Assembly: GCF_009792235.1 (NCBI RefSeq)
Contig: NZ_CP046973.1
Coordinates: forward strand, 1,736,001 to 1,800,000
Origin: Microcystis aeruginosa FD4
GTDB lineage: Bacteria > Cyanobacteriota > Cyanobacteriia > Cyanobacteriales > Microcystaceae
DNA: 64,000 nucleotides
Direction of reading: 5' to 3'
This document shows positions 24,522 to 34,197 of this stretch, piece by piece (position 1 is the stretch's first letter; every line of letters begins with the position of its first letter). A model generated the notes under the pieces. It ran no database searches and was not told where the DNA came from. It saw only the letters and a program-made list of their open reading frames with translations. The translations under genes were made by a program, and so were the position numbers.

Positions 24522-25055
24522 CTAAGACCTTTTTGATAAACGGACATCGATAACACTGGTGTTGAAATTATAATTATCTCCTTCCAACTCGATTAAAGTG
24601 CCAATTTTCACCTTTTGACCGCCAACAACCGCACCGGTATCGGTAACTTCCGCTTGACCACTGAGAGTCATAATCATATCTTGAGAATAGTTTTCTGTGC
24701 GGGGATCGGGTAGGACTTTCACACTACCATCCGGCTGCGGAACTAAGACATTTCTCGATAAAGGTTTAACATTTTTTATATCCACTTGACCGGCTGGTTG
24801 ATTACGAATAACAATATTAGTTTTCTTCTCGGTATTGAATTGATTAATCAAAGCGTTGGGATTGAGAACACTTAAACCCCGGACAATAACATCCACTTCT
24901 ATGGGTTCTTTGGTGACTTGAGCGATCGTACTTTTACCACTCGTTCCAGGAACAACAAAAATACCGATAATTGTCAATAAAATTACTAAGGCCGCTCCAA
25001 TATCAAGCAAGCTAAATTTACCGAATAAACGTCCTTTTGAGTCTAATAATTTCAT
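24522..25055 (-). CDS. DUF4330 family membrane protein
   Basis: The 177-residue protein has the cyanobacterial DUF4330 opening MKLLDSKGRLFGKFSLLDIG, one membrane helix (ALVILLTIIGIFVVPGTSG, about 22-40) and an extracytoplasmic beta-rich domain (IEVDVIVRGLSVLNPNALIN; GQKVKIGTLIELEGDNYNFN). It is probably anchored with the C-terminus in the periplasm. The function is unknown. It is isolated by repeat cassettes on both sides. Confidence 0.88.
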   Translation of the reverse strand: MKLLDSKGRLFGKFSLLDIGAALVILLTIIGIFVVPGTSGKSTIAQVTKEPIEVDVIVRGLSVLNPNALINQFNTEKKTNIVIRNQPAGQVDIKNVKPLSRNVLVPQPDGSVKVLPDPRTENYSQDMIMTLSGQAEVTDTGAVVGGQKVKIGTLIELEGDNYNFNTSVIDVRLSKRS

Positions 25056-25109
25056 AAGCGGTTCACTATAAAATTTCTGGTAGCAGGGAGAAGATAGTAA
25101 TCAGTAATC

Positions 25110-25270
<161 letters not shown>

Positions 25271-25367
25271 GGCTAATAGATTCTATCACGATCGGAATCT
25301 TGGTCGCAGACAGGAAGTCTGACTTAAGATAGAAGATCGGAGTCTCACACGGAGCGATCGATAGACA

Positions 25368-27407
25368 ATGGCCGGTAAAACTCAACTTAAGAAACAAGAA
25401 AAGCAATTATCTCCAGTCGATCTGACCCCTTCTGACGGTAACAACCTCGAAAAAGTTGCCCCCGTTAAACATTGGTCGATCGAAGATAGCGAAAATCTCT
25501 ATCGCATCCGAGGATGGGGAGAACCCTATTTCTCGATCAATGCCGTAGGAAATATTACCGTTTCGCCCCAGGGAGAAAGGGGCGGTTCTTTGGACTTATA
25601 CGAGTTAGTTTCGGCGATTAAGCGGCGAAATATCGGTTTACCCTTACTAATTCGGTTTAGTGATATTTTGGAGGATCGGATCGAGCGCCTGAATGCCTGT
25701 TTTAGCCGAGCGATCGCCCGTTATAATTATGCCAATGTCTATCGCGGTGTCTATCCGATCAAGTGCAATCAACACCGTCACATCGTCGAGTCTTTAGTGC
25801 GTTTTGGCAAACCCTATCAATTTGGGTTGGAGGCTGGTTCAAAACCAGAGCTAATGATTGCTTTAGCTACCCTAGAACCTGCCTTAAACAGCAAAAATGA
25901 CAAAACACAACCATTGCTAATTTGTAACGGCTATAAGGACAAAGAATACATCGAAACCGCTCTTTTGACCACTCGTCTCGGTCATCGGCCTTTGATTGTG
26001 ATCGAACAATTGGAAGAATTATATTTAACCCTGCGCGTCAGTCGTCAGTTAGGAATTGCCCCTCATTTGGGAGTGCGTGCGAAACTGGGGACAAAAGGGG
26101 TGGGTCGTTGGGGATGTTCCACGGGAGACCGGGCCAAATTCGGTTTAACTGTCCCGGAAATCCTAACGGTAGTGACGGAATTAGAAAAAGCGGGGATGTT
26201 AGATTGTCTGCAACTGCTGCACTATCATATCGGGTCGCAAATCTCCGCTATTAGCGTCATTAAGGATGCCATTCGCGAAGCTAGTCAGATTTATGTGGAA
26301 TTAGCGAAATTAGGGGCAAATATGACCTATCTCGATGTGGGGGGTGGTTTAGGGGTTGATTACGATGGCTCAAAAACTAACTTCTACGCCTCGAAAAACT
26401 ACAATATGCAGAATTATGCCAATGATATCGTGGCCGAGGTCAAGGAAGCTTGTGAGGATGCCCAGATTTCACCCCCAATTCTCATCAGTGAAAGTGGACG
26501 GGCGATCGCTTCTCATCAATCGGTGTTAGTCTTTGATATCTTGGGAAGTAGCGAGGTTCCCCAAAATCCCCCCGATCCCTGCAATGGGAAAGAACATCTT
26601 ATCCTCCGTAATCTCTGGGAAACCTATACGGGTATCGATGAGCGCAATTATCAGGAAGCTTATCACGATGCGGGACAGTTCAAAGAGGAGGCAATTAGTC
26701 TGTTTAATTTCGGTTATCTCAGTCTCAAAGAACGAGCTAGAGCCGAACAATTGTACTGGGCTTCTTGTCACAAAATTCTGCAAGTGGCCCGACAACAGGA
26801 TTATGTTCCCGATGACTTGGAAGACTTAGAGCAAATTATGGCCTCAATTTATTATGCCAATCTCTCGGTTTTTCAGTCAGTTCCCGATAGTTGGGCGATC
26901 GATCAACTATTTCCAATTATGCCGATCCATCGTCTCGATCGAGAACCTACCCAAAGAGGGATTCTCGCCGATTTAACCTGTGATAGTGACGGGAAAATTG
27001 CCCAGTTTATCGATTTGCGCGGGGACGTAAAATCAGTTTTAGAATTGCATCCGTTGGAGTACAAAAACGGGAAACATTCTCCAGAACCCTATTATCTAGG
27101 AATGTTTCTGGTGGGTGCTTATCAAGAGATTATGGGCAATTTACATAATCTTTTTGGCGATACTAACGTGGTACATATTCAGATGAGTCCCAAGGGGTAC
27201 GATATCGAGTATCTAGTCAAAGGAGATACGATCACGGAAGTATTAAGTTATGTACAATATTCTGCGGAAGACTTGTTAGAAAGAATTCGTCTTCGTTGTG
27301 AACAAGCTTTACAGGAAAATCGCATGACTGTGGAAGAATCCCAATTACTACTACAGGATTATGAACGCAGTTTGCGACGTTATACCTATCTAGTGGGTGG
27401 TGATTGA
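25368..27407 (+). CDS. speA: Biosynthetic arginine decarboxylase
   Basis: The 679-residue PLP enzyme (fold type III, ODC/lysA-like) converts arginine to agmatine, the first step of polyamine synthesis. The PLP lysine lies in GVYPIKCNQHRHIVES near residue 132. The glycine-rich phosphate-binding loop is LDVGGGLGVDYDGS and the ISESGRAIASHQ block is present. Length and ends match cyanobacterial SpeA. The ATG at 25368 follows a CGATCGATAGAC stretch. Eighty bases later a nuclease gene starts in the same direction. Confidence 0.97.
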   Translation: MAGKTQLKKQEKQLSPVDLTPSDGNNLEKVAPVKHWSIEDSENLYRIRGWGEPYFSINAVGNITVSPQGERGGSLDLYELVSAIKRRNIGLPLLIRFSDILEDRIERLNACFSRAIARYNYANVYRGVYPIKCNQHRHIVESLVRFGKPYQFGLEAGSKPELMIALATLEPALNSKNDKTQPLLICNGYKDKEYIETALLTTRLGHRPLIVIEQLEELYLTLRVSRQLGIAPHLGVRAKLGTKGVGRWGCSTGDRAKFGLTVPEILTVVTELEKAGMLDCLQLLHYHIGSQISAISVIKDAIREASQIYVELAKLGANMTYLDVGGGLGVDYDGSKTNFYASKNYNMQNYANDIVAEVKEACEDAQISPPILISESGRAIASHQSVLVFDILGSSEVPQNPPDPCNGKEHLILRNLWETYTGIDERNYQEAYHDAGQFKEEAISLFNFGYLSLKERARAEQLYWASCHKILQVARQQDYVPDDLEDLEQIMASIYYANLSVFQSVPDSWAIDQLFPIMPIHRLDREPTQRGILADLTCDSDGKIAQFIDLRGDVKSVLELHPLEYKNGKHSPEPYYLGMFLVGAYQEIMGNLHNLFGDTNVVHIQMSPKGYDIEYLVKGDTITEVLSYVQYSAEDLLERIRLRCEQALQENRMTVEESQLLLQDYERSLRRYTYLVGGD

Positions 27408-27484
27408 TAATTGCTCTTGCCGATCGAGTAATCGATCGAGGATGATGGAAAATAGACAAAATAGATAGGCAGTAAGGGGAAGCA

Positions 27485-29500
27485 GTGGAAAAGGGAACGC
27501 TGGTAGAATTTCGAGTGCAAGGAGAAAGGCGCTTAGGGGTGATCGATCGCCCAGAAGGTAAAAAAGATTGGATCGTCATCGATCAAGGGGGAAACCCGCA
27601 TAAACTGCGTCCCCAACGCTTCGATTACATTGTCAAAGCAGGTCCATCCAACTATAAAGAGATTGGCAATTTTCTGCGGGAAGTCCAACCCTATCTAGAT
27701 GCTAGTGGTTTAGAAGTGGCCTGGGAATTATTAGCCGGGGAAAATCAGTTAGTCACCCCCGAAACCATGGCCGAGATTCTCTTTTCCGATCGCAGTCCGC
27801 AGTTTTGCTATGCGGCCCATTGTCTCTTGAGTGATGATAAAGTTTATTTTAAAAATAAAGGGGATGGTTACGAGGCCCGCTCGGAAAATCAGGTAGAGGA
27901 AATCAAACACCAGCTAGAGGTGGAACAACAGCGTCAACGGGAAAAAAGCCAATTTCTCCAACGTCTCCAACAGTCCTTGGCCGGTGAAACGGTAGAATGG
28001 TCAGAAAGCGATCGAATTCGTCTGGAGTCTCTGGAAAAATATATCCTCCAACCCGAACAAAAATATCCGGCAGCCATGGACATACTCTCCCTGCTGGGCC
28101 GTTCCCAAACCCCCGAGGCTGCTTTTGAATTGTTAGTCGATTTGAAATGGTGGAGTAGTCACGAAAACCTTTTCCTGCGACGCAGTTCCTACCCTGTTCA
28201 ATTCTCGAAAAAGGTACTTGATGTGGCGCGTCTTAATTTACTCAATCCCCCTGCGGATGCGGATGTCAACAATCGTCTCGATTTAACCCACCAAAAAATT
28301 TATACCATCGACGATGAAAGTACCGAGGAAATCGATGACGGATTATCGGTGGAAATGCTCGCGGATGGTGGCCATCGTCTCTGGATCCATATTGCCGATC
28401 CTAGCCGTTTAGTGCTTCCCGATGATGAATTAGACCTAGAAGCGCGTCGTCGCAGTACCAGTCTCTATCTTCCCACGGGAATGGTTCCCATGTTTCCCCT
28501 AGAATTGGCCGCAGGTCCGATGAGTTTGGTACAGGGTAAACTTTGTCCCGCATTGAGTTTTGGGGTAATCCTCGATGAAACAGGGGCGATCGCCGATTAT
28601 CGTATCCATCCTAGTACAATTAAACCCACCTATCGCCTCACCTACGAAGATGTGGACGAAATGTTACATCTGGACCTGCAGCATGAACCGGAAGTGAGGA
28701 TTCTCAACCGTTGGGCCAAACAACGCCACGCATGGCGTAAATCTCAGGGATCGATTAACATCCAAATGCCAGAATCATCCATTAAGGTGAAGGCTAACGA
28801 CGAAATTATCGTAGAATTGCAGGAAGTTTCCCCATCTCGGCAATTAGTGGCGGAAATGATGATTTTAGCCGGAGAAATCGCCGGTCGCTACTGTCAGGAA
28901 CACGAGATACCCGTGCCTTTCCGCGGACAACCACAACCGGAATTACCCCCCGATGAGGAGTTAATTTTACTACCCGCAGGCCCAGTGCGTTCCTGTGCCT
29001 TGCGTCGCTGTATGCCGCGCAGTGAGATGACGACGATTCCTAACCGTCATGCTAGTCTGGGATTGAATACCTATTCCCAAGTAACTTCGCCAATTCGCCG
29101 TTATACTGACCTTTTGACCCATTTTCAACTAAAAGCCCATCTCCGGGGCGATCAACTGCCTTTTACCCGGGATAGAATGCAGGAAATTCTCTATAGTGTC
29201 GCTAGTTCGGCCCAAGAGGCCACCTCGGTGGAACGACAAACTAATCGTTATTGGAGTTTGGAATTTTTGCGACGACAGGGAGATCAAGTCTGGCAAGCTT
29301 TGGTGTTACGCTGGCTGCGGGAAGAGGAAAATTTAGGCTTGATTTTATTGGAGGAATTGGGGTTAGAATTACCCCATCGTTTTGAGCGCTCGGTATCTTT
29401 AGGCGATCGCTTTCAAGTGCAAGTTAGTCGCTCTGATCCCCACCGGGATGAGATCCGTTTTCGCGAGTTATCGGGTTTTGTCTCCTCCCAAGCAAGTTAA
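27485..29500 (+). CDS. RNase II/R family exoribonuclease (VacB/RNB)
   Basis: The 671-residue protein has an N-terminal cyanobacteria-specific region, an RNB catalytic domain (IDDESTEEIDDGLSVEMLADGG near 275-296, with the Mg2+-binding aspartates; SPIRRYTDLLTHFQ near 545) and a C-terminal S1-like strand region. It degrades single-stranded RNA 3' to 5'. It starts with GTG after GGGGAAGCA. It corresponds to the cyanobacterial zam/rnb type of about 670 residues; which one is uncertain. Confidence 0.92.
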   Translation: MEKGTLVEFRVQGERRLGVIDRPEGKKDWIVIDQGGNPHKLRPQRFDYIVKAGPSNYKEIGNFLREVQPYLDASGLEVAWELLAGENQLVTPETMAEILFSDRSPQFCYAAHCLLSDDKVYFKNKGDGYEARSENQVEEIKHQLEVEQQRQREKSQFLQRLQQSLAGETVEWSESDRIRLESLEKYILQPEQKYPAAMDILSLLGRSQTPEAAFELLVDLKWWSSHENLFLRRSSYPVQFSKKVLDVARLNLLNPPADADVNNRLDLTHQKIYTIDDESTEEIDDGLSVEMLADGGHRLWIHIADPSRLVLPDDELDLEARRRSTSLYLPTGMVPMFPLELAAGPMSLVQGKLCPALSFGVILDETGAIADYRIHPSTIKPTYRLTYEDVDEMLHLDLQHEPEVRILNRWAKQRHAWRKSQGSINIQMPESSIKVKANDEIIVELQEVSPSRQLVAEMMILAGEIAGRYCQEHEIPVPFRGQPQPELPPDEELILLPAGPVRSCALRRCMPRSEMTTIPNRHASLGLNTYSQVTSPIRRYTDLLTHFQLKAHLRGDQLPFTRDRMQEILYSVASSAQEATSVERQTNRYWSLEFLRRQGDQVWQALVLRWLREEENLGLILLEELGLELPHRFERSVSLGDRFQVQVSRSDPHRDEIRFRELSGFVSSQAS

Positions 29501-29702
29501 TCTCTCGCACAGACAGAATTCAGAAGTCGGGAGATAGGGTGATAGGGATTTAGGGGTTTAGGGAAATTTCAGCCAAATGCTCCACTACCCCACTACCCCG
29601 CACCCCTCTGATAGATCAAATCAACCTACGGGCGCAAATCTGCTGTAAAATGTTATTATCTAGCAGTTAAAAGAGCCAAAAACTTCTGCATAATCCCAAC
29701 GT

Positions 29703-29978
29703 ATGACCATAACAATACGATTTGATTTGCCTATTAATATCTCGGAATCTCTCCATTCACAAGCAGAGGAACAGGCTAAGATAGCATATATCATGACTTT
29801 GTTACAACATGGAGAAATTAGTAGTGGGATAGCCGGCAGGTTATTGGGAGTCTCTCGTTTAGAAGTTCTCGAACTTATGGGTCAATATGGGGTTGCCATC
29901 TTTCCCGACCAAAATCGAGAAGAGTTAGAACAAGAAATTACAGAAACCCTGCAATTATTGGAAGATTCTCCCCCGTGA
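29703..29978 (+). CDS. UPF0175 family antitoxin
   Basis: The 91-residue protein has the UPF0175 helix-turn-helix core ISSGIAGRLLGVSRLEVLELMGQYGV at about 40-65, usual for antitoxins paired with PIN-like DUF3368 toxins. The toxin frame starts with GTG at 29975, overlapping the antitoxin stop as GTGA, but is disrupted. The antitoxin may now be an orphan; in trans it might still act on the toxin from the pair at 39808, which is inference. Confidence 0.88.
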   Translation: MTITIRFDLPINISESLHSQAEEQAKIAYIMTLLQHGEISSGIAGRLLGVSRLEVLELMGQYGVAIFPDQNREELEQEITETLQLLEDSPP

Positions 29979-30719
29979 TTATTGTCTCTAATACCACTCC
30001 GTTAAGTGAGTTAGCTAAAGTTGGTCAACTTAACTTAGGGACTTGCGTGGGAATAATATCCCAGCTTTGAAAATCGCTCTGTAGAAGAATCAGACTAGCC
30101 AGATGGCACATTATCAAAGCGCAAGTCCCTTAGCTGCAGGGGTTCTCGAAGGCTCTCCCCCTACTTAGGGTGATCAGCAAACCCCCTCCGCGCGGAGGGC
30201 GCAAGCTTTGCGCCCCTACAGTAACGGATTTTGTCCACAATGTAGGGGCGAACTGCGTTCGCCCAAAAGGTACATTATCAAAGCGCAAGTCCCTTACTCC
30301 AAAAACTCTTTGGTAAAATTATCATTCCCCAAGAAGTTTATAATGAAGTCACCACGGGAAATCATCGCGCTGCTTCGGTTGTTCCTACTGCTCAGTGGGT
30401 TGAGGTATTTACCATTCAATCTCCCGCTCAATTATTACAATTGCAAATTCAGTTTAAACTCGATTTAGGTGAAGCGGCTACAATTATCTTGGCAGAATAA
30501 TTAAAAGCGAATCGAGTCTTAATAGACGAAAAATTAGGACAAAAAGTCGCTCGGTCCAGAAATTTGCCTGTAACTGGAACAATTGGACTTTTATTAATTG
30601 CCAAGAAGAAAGGAATTATTATTGAAGTTAAACCCATTTTAGATCAGTTTTTGAGTCAAGGCAAAAGAATTAGCCCAATTCTTTATCAAGAAATATTAGG
30701 AATGGCTGAAGAAAGCTAG
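29975..30719 (+). pseudogene. DUF3368 PIN-like toxin, interrupted by a MITE
   Basis: The frame starts VIIVSNTTPLSELAKVGQLN at 29975 and is cut at 30037 by a 256-bp insertion. It resumes at 30294 with LLQKLFGKIIIPQEVYNEVT and runs on through LDLGEAATIILAE, an in-frame TAA at 30498-30500, and VLIDEKLGQKVARSRNLPVT to the stop at 30717-30719. The insertion and the stop both inactivate it. Removing the insert with one TTA restores NLLQK, typical of the family. Confidence 0.88.
30038..30293. mobile_element. 256-bp MITE with GGGACTTGCG termini and TTA duplication
   Basis: The ends GGGACTTGCG (30038) and CGCAAGTCCC (30284-30293) are perfect inverted repeats and TTA is duplicated on both sides. A third terminus (CATTATCAAAGCGCAAGTCCC ending 30129) divides the element into a 92-bp unit and a second part holding palindromes (CCCTCCGCGCGGAGGG; GTAGGGGCGAA). 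It seems to be two elements in tandem sharing an end. Confidence 0.85.
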
Positions 30720-30743
30720 AAATTAATTCCAGACAGAAACCAG

Positions 30744-31122
30744 AAGAGCAAAACGTGACGGGAAAGCTAACTTAGATTTCGCTCCCCCTTGTTCTATCGA
30801 TCGCATCCCCTAGCGATTTTTTCCCGGTCGAACCAGCGATCGATACTGCTCCGAATGCAACTGTTAGGGATTCGGGAAGTGATCGCTGTCCGGTTAGTAG
30901 ATGTGTTCGGCAATGATGCCAGTGCCACGGTTGAGGTGAGGTAAAATTGAGAAACTTTTTCAGAAAGATGAGGTATAACCTGATTGGCTGTTGACAAGGA
31001 TTTTCTGTGGCGTTAGATTTATTGGGGGTTTCTTTATTTTGTACCCAGTAACGGGCTGGCGGAAATTCTCTTAATCCCTCCTACAGCATAGGTTATGGCC
31101 TTTTGTCAACGGGGAAGTCTAG
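30744..31122. repeat. Dispersed repeat 'element 1', copy A
   Basis: About 380 bp matches, in inverted orientation, 59930-60303 and the split copy at 61486-62152. Shared landmarks are CAAAACGTGACGGGAAAGC at the left, AATCCCTCCTACAGCATAGG and TTTTGTCAACGGGGAAGTCT at the right. A short frame at 30870-30944 reads VIAVRLVDVFGNDASATVEV, stop, which faintly recalls the tail of type III DNA methylases. It fills the 30720-31174 gap; no live gene is seen. Confidence 0.75.
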
Positions 31123-31174
31123 GTATAACCCAAGTTCGGTGGATTTAACCGTTATAAAATTTGCAATTGTATAA

Positions 31175-31951
31175 TCATTGTCTTTGTGTTTTTGCTACTC
31201 TAAAAATTTCTTGAGCTGTTGCTGAACCGACAAAACGCCAATGCCAAGGTTCATAACTGACTCCTTGAGGGTTATTTTTCGGAAATGATAGTTCAAAGCC
31301 AAATTCCTTAGCATGAAGGGTTAACCATTTAAAAGCGTCAGTTTCAGCAAATTTGTAGGTAATATCATCTCTAGCCTTCAGATTCCCATCGGTTAAATCA
31401 AGGGCGTATCCTGTATGGTGTTCACTATAACCTGGTGGTGCGCTGATTTTGGCGGCAGCTTCCGGTGAACCTTGGCGCTGAATTTGAGATTGCCAGAGTT
31501 GATCTTGATGGGCAATAGTACGAAAACCAGAGACAGGAATAATCCATACTCGATCCTCTCTAGCTGCATAGATCAACTTCATTAAGGCTAAGGCTGTTTC
31601 TGGCGCAATCCTTTCAAATCTTTGATACTCATCCTGAGCGTAGCTGGCAATAATCATCATTTGTTGGGAGTCACCTTCTTGATAAGGCAAATGTCCCAAT
31701 TTGGTTTGATTGACTGCTATCTGAATGGGTATTTTTGGTGACGGATTGACTAGAGATGTGGGAGAATTAATTGTTGTTGGTGGCGATGGGAGAATGAGAG
31801 TTGGCGATTGAGAAGATGTTATCGGTCGTGTCTGGTGAGTAGAAATTAATTGAGGTGTTTTCTGGCTGAAGAAGTGCAGGACTGCATAGCTATTGAGGGC
31901 GATACCTATAACGATTAGGATGATAGGTAGAGCAACAATTAATTTTTTCAT
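31175..31951 (-). CDS. D-alanyl-D-alanine carboxypeptidase family (M15/VanY)
   Basis: The 258-residue protein has a signal-anchor helix (LIVALPIILIVIGIALNSYAV, about 3-23), a Ser/Pro/Thr-rich linker and an M15B peptidase domain. The zinc ligands lie in SEHHTGYALDLTD (near residue 177) and EPWHWRFVG (near 237), with SGFRTIAHQDQLW upstream. It trims peptidoglycan stem peptides outside the membrane. Its ATG overlaps by one base the TAA of the pseudokinase gene (TAATG), so the two are translationally coupled. Confidence 0.93.
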   Translation of the reverse strand: MKKLIVALPIILIVIGIALNSYAVLHFFSQKTPQLISTHQTRPITSSQSPTLILPSPPTTINSPTSLVNPSPKIPIQIAVNQTKLGHLPYQEGDSQQMMIIASYAQDEYQRFERIAPETALALMKLIYAAREDRVWIIPVSGFRTIAHQDQLWQSQIQRQGSPEAAAKISAPPGYSEHHTGYALDLTDGNLKARDDITYKFAETDAFKWLTLHAKEFGFELSFPKNNPQGVSYEPWHWRFVGSATAQEIFRVAKTQRQ

Positions 31952-34113
31952 TAATTTATTTCCTCACTATTAGCTACTTTCCAAATGCCATCATCTAACT
32001 GCAAAGTGAACCTATATGTTCCAGAGAGAGAGCGAGTATAATTAGGGTCTAAAACGCCTCCTTGATAACGTGTAACGGATTCCCTAGCTTGGATATTAAT
32101 CACCACTTCGTTTCCTCGATCTAATACATCTCCCAAAGGCTCAACTGATGGTGTTACCCAAATTTCATAAGCATTATTTCGACGCAGCCATCCAACCTTG
32201 CCTAACTGCTTGTCTCTATAACCGTCTGTTGTGTATTGATAAACAACTTGCTCATTATATGTATTGCCAAAAGCTTGTGCTTTAACCTTTAACCAAGATT
32301 CGACAGCATTGACTGCTTGTTGTTTAGTCAGGCGTTGAATATTGGGTTGATCTGGATAAGGTGTTGGAGTAGTAGGGGAAATCTCTCGATCAGGTGGCTT
32401 ATTTGGACTTGAACCAAGTTGAGAACGACTGAGTTGTGGATGATCATTAAGCGGCTCGATATTAATATTAATAACCTTACTGTCAGTCTGGTAATTTAAA
32501 GCACCAGGAGGATAAATAATTGCTTCCGGATTACTGGCTGATTTCCCGTTATCATTGATAGTTACAGTAAGAGTATCAATCCCATTGAAATCAGTCTGAG
32601 TCTGATAAGTGAGCGCCTGTTTATCTTTGAGAGTATTGTTAATTTGACTGACAGTACCATTCAGAATAATTACTCCTGGTTTATCTTCCCTAATATCTCT
32701 CCAAGTCAATCCATTATTGACATTATCTTTGACTGTTATAGAGCCATTATTTGTTTGGAGAGTAACCGTAATATTGTTGTCACCAGCATCATCATCTTTA
32801 ACGCTAATTCCTGTGATGATTATCTGGCCATCTTCCTTAACTGTTTTAGTTTTAGGAACAGTGAGGAGCGGAACACTGTTAACTTTGTTAACGCTGATGA
32901 TCTGAGTGAGGACTTTGCTAGTTCCTCCATCCCCATCAGTAATCTTAAATTCTACGATGCGCTCTCCTGGTTGTGAAGTCTCGGAAGTATTCTTATAAAG
33001 AATATTACTCAAGAGAATTCTGACTTTCTCAGCATCAGCATTTTTGTTGAAGGTTATTTCTAATGGTTGTGTTCCTATTCCCCCCGTAAAGTTACCGATG
33101 ACTTGATTGTCAACCAAAACATCATTGCTGGTGGAGTTATTATTATTAGCTCCACTCTCATTAGCACTAATAAGTTGCTCAGAAATGAACAGGCGATCAT
33201 TAGCAGTCGCTTTTCCTTTTAACTTAACTGTTAATTTACCTTGCTCGAAATTAAAGGAATCAATATCTGTGACTTCAACACCGCAGGCGATCGCCACAAA
33301 ACCTGATCCTTCAGGACATTGAAGAACATTAGAAGACGAAGGAGAACCACCATCAATCTTCGGCGGTGAAGAAATCCATAATCTTCTTACACCTATTACA
33401 ATGAATGAAATACCAATAACAATACCTAGAACGGCTATATACAAGTAACGTGGTATAGAAAAATCAAGAGTTTTAACAGGAAGAAAAACAGCATTCAATG
33501 CTGACAAAACTTCTTCTATATTATTGAATCTTTGCCCAGAACCTAACATTCGTGTCAGGACATCTTTACGCTGATCGCTAATTTGCTTAGATTTAGTCCA
33601 ATCCCAACTATTACTCTCGCTATCGTAGAAATATTGTCCCGTTAGCAGTATCAGTGCAGTCAGCGCCAGATCGTGCAAATCATTTTGAAGATTTGTTACT
33701 TCTCCATCGTTGAGAGCAGGCAAAACTTGATTGAGTAACTGAACCACTACATACTCATTCAGAGGAAGTAGCGATCGCTGCAATTCTTGGGTCGGAGTTC
33801 CCTCGAAAGTCTTCTGCAAGATCAAAAGTCTTCCCCCCTCACCAAAAAGCTCTTCAGGTGGGGCAATACCTCCAAATTGACCTTGATTGATACTAGGAGG
33901 AAATTTCTTCTCAAGTTCGTATAGTACAATTTCTCTTTGTCCTGCATTTCTAAAGATAAATTGTGTTAGAAAGCAGGGTTTCTGACAGGACAAGTCTTTG
34001 ACTGAGTAAACTTGCACAAAACTGCCACGATCAATAACTGTCTCGATGACGTATCGATGATCTAATACTAAGCCTGGTTGCAGATCGTCCTGATTTGTTA
34101 CATTACTTAACAT
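31951..34113 (-). CDS. Pseudokinase - TM - cadherin-like - IMS (ARC6-like) domain protein
   Basis: I start at ATG 34111-34113 (720 residues, GLVLDHRYVIETVIDRGSFV). Residues 1-210 look like a cyanobacterial Ser/Thr kinase with glycine loop GSFVQVYSVKD but without the VAIK lysine, HRD or DFG; the sequence passes to the helix DLALTALILLTGQ. A membrane helix (YLYIAVLGIVIGISFIVIGV) lies near 225-245. Outside it follow cadherin-like/VCBS beta repeats (EFKITDGDGGTS; DTLTVTINDNG) and a C-terminal IMS/DUF4101 domain (AVNAVESWLKVKAQAFG) from about 590. It is divergent from the FHA gene. Domain calls are by eye. Confidence 0.75.
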   Translation of the reverse strand: MLSNVTNQDDLQPGLVLDHRYVIETVIDRGSFVQVYSVKDLSCQKPCFLTQFIFRNAGQREIVLYELEKKFPPSINQGQFGGIAPPEELFGEGGRLLILQKTFEGTPTQELQRSLLPLNEYVVVQLLNQVLPALNDGEVTNLQNDLHDLALTALILLTGQYFYDSESNSWDWTKSKQISDQRKDVLTRMLGSGQRFNNIEEVLSALNAVFLPVKTLDFSIPRYLYIAVLGIVIGISFIVIGVRRLWISSPPKIDGGSPSSSNVLQCPEGSGFVAIACGVEVTDIDSFNFEQGKLTVKLKGKATANDRLFISEQLISANESGANNNNSTSNDVLVDNQVIGNFTGGIGTQPLEITFNKNADAEKVRILLSNILYKNTSETSQPGERIVEFKITDGDGGTSKVLTQIISVNKVNSVPLLTVPKTKTVKEDGQIIITGISVKDDDAGDNNITVTLQTNNGSITVKDNVNNGLTWRDIREDKPGVIILNGTVSQINNTLKDKQALTYQTQTDFNGIDTLTVTINDNGKSASNPEAIIYPPGALNYQTDSKVININIEPLNDHPQLSRSQLGSSPNKPPDREISPTTPTPYPDQPNIQRLTKQQAVNAVESWLKVKAQAFGNTYNEQVVYQYTTDGYRDKQLGKVGWLRRNNAYEIWVTPSVEPLGDVLDRGNEVVINIQARESVTRYQGGVLDPNYTRSLSGTYRFTLQLDDGIWKVANSEEIN

Positions 34114-34197
34114 TATTGATAGTCTCTTCAGAAGATAAACAGATATTTTTACGGTACAATCCATATTATCTTAGTTGTTAAAATCTGATCGCTCAAA

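Noticed and set aside
26526..26829. Frames on both strands inside speA.
   Set aside because: speA is complete and well conserved across this part; these are chance frames.
30794..30997. 67-residue minus-strand frame in repeat element 1.
   Set aside because: It differs in frame integrity between the three copies of the element, has no Shine-Dalgarno, and its complement carries the more family-like relic.
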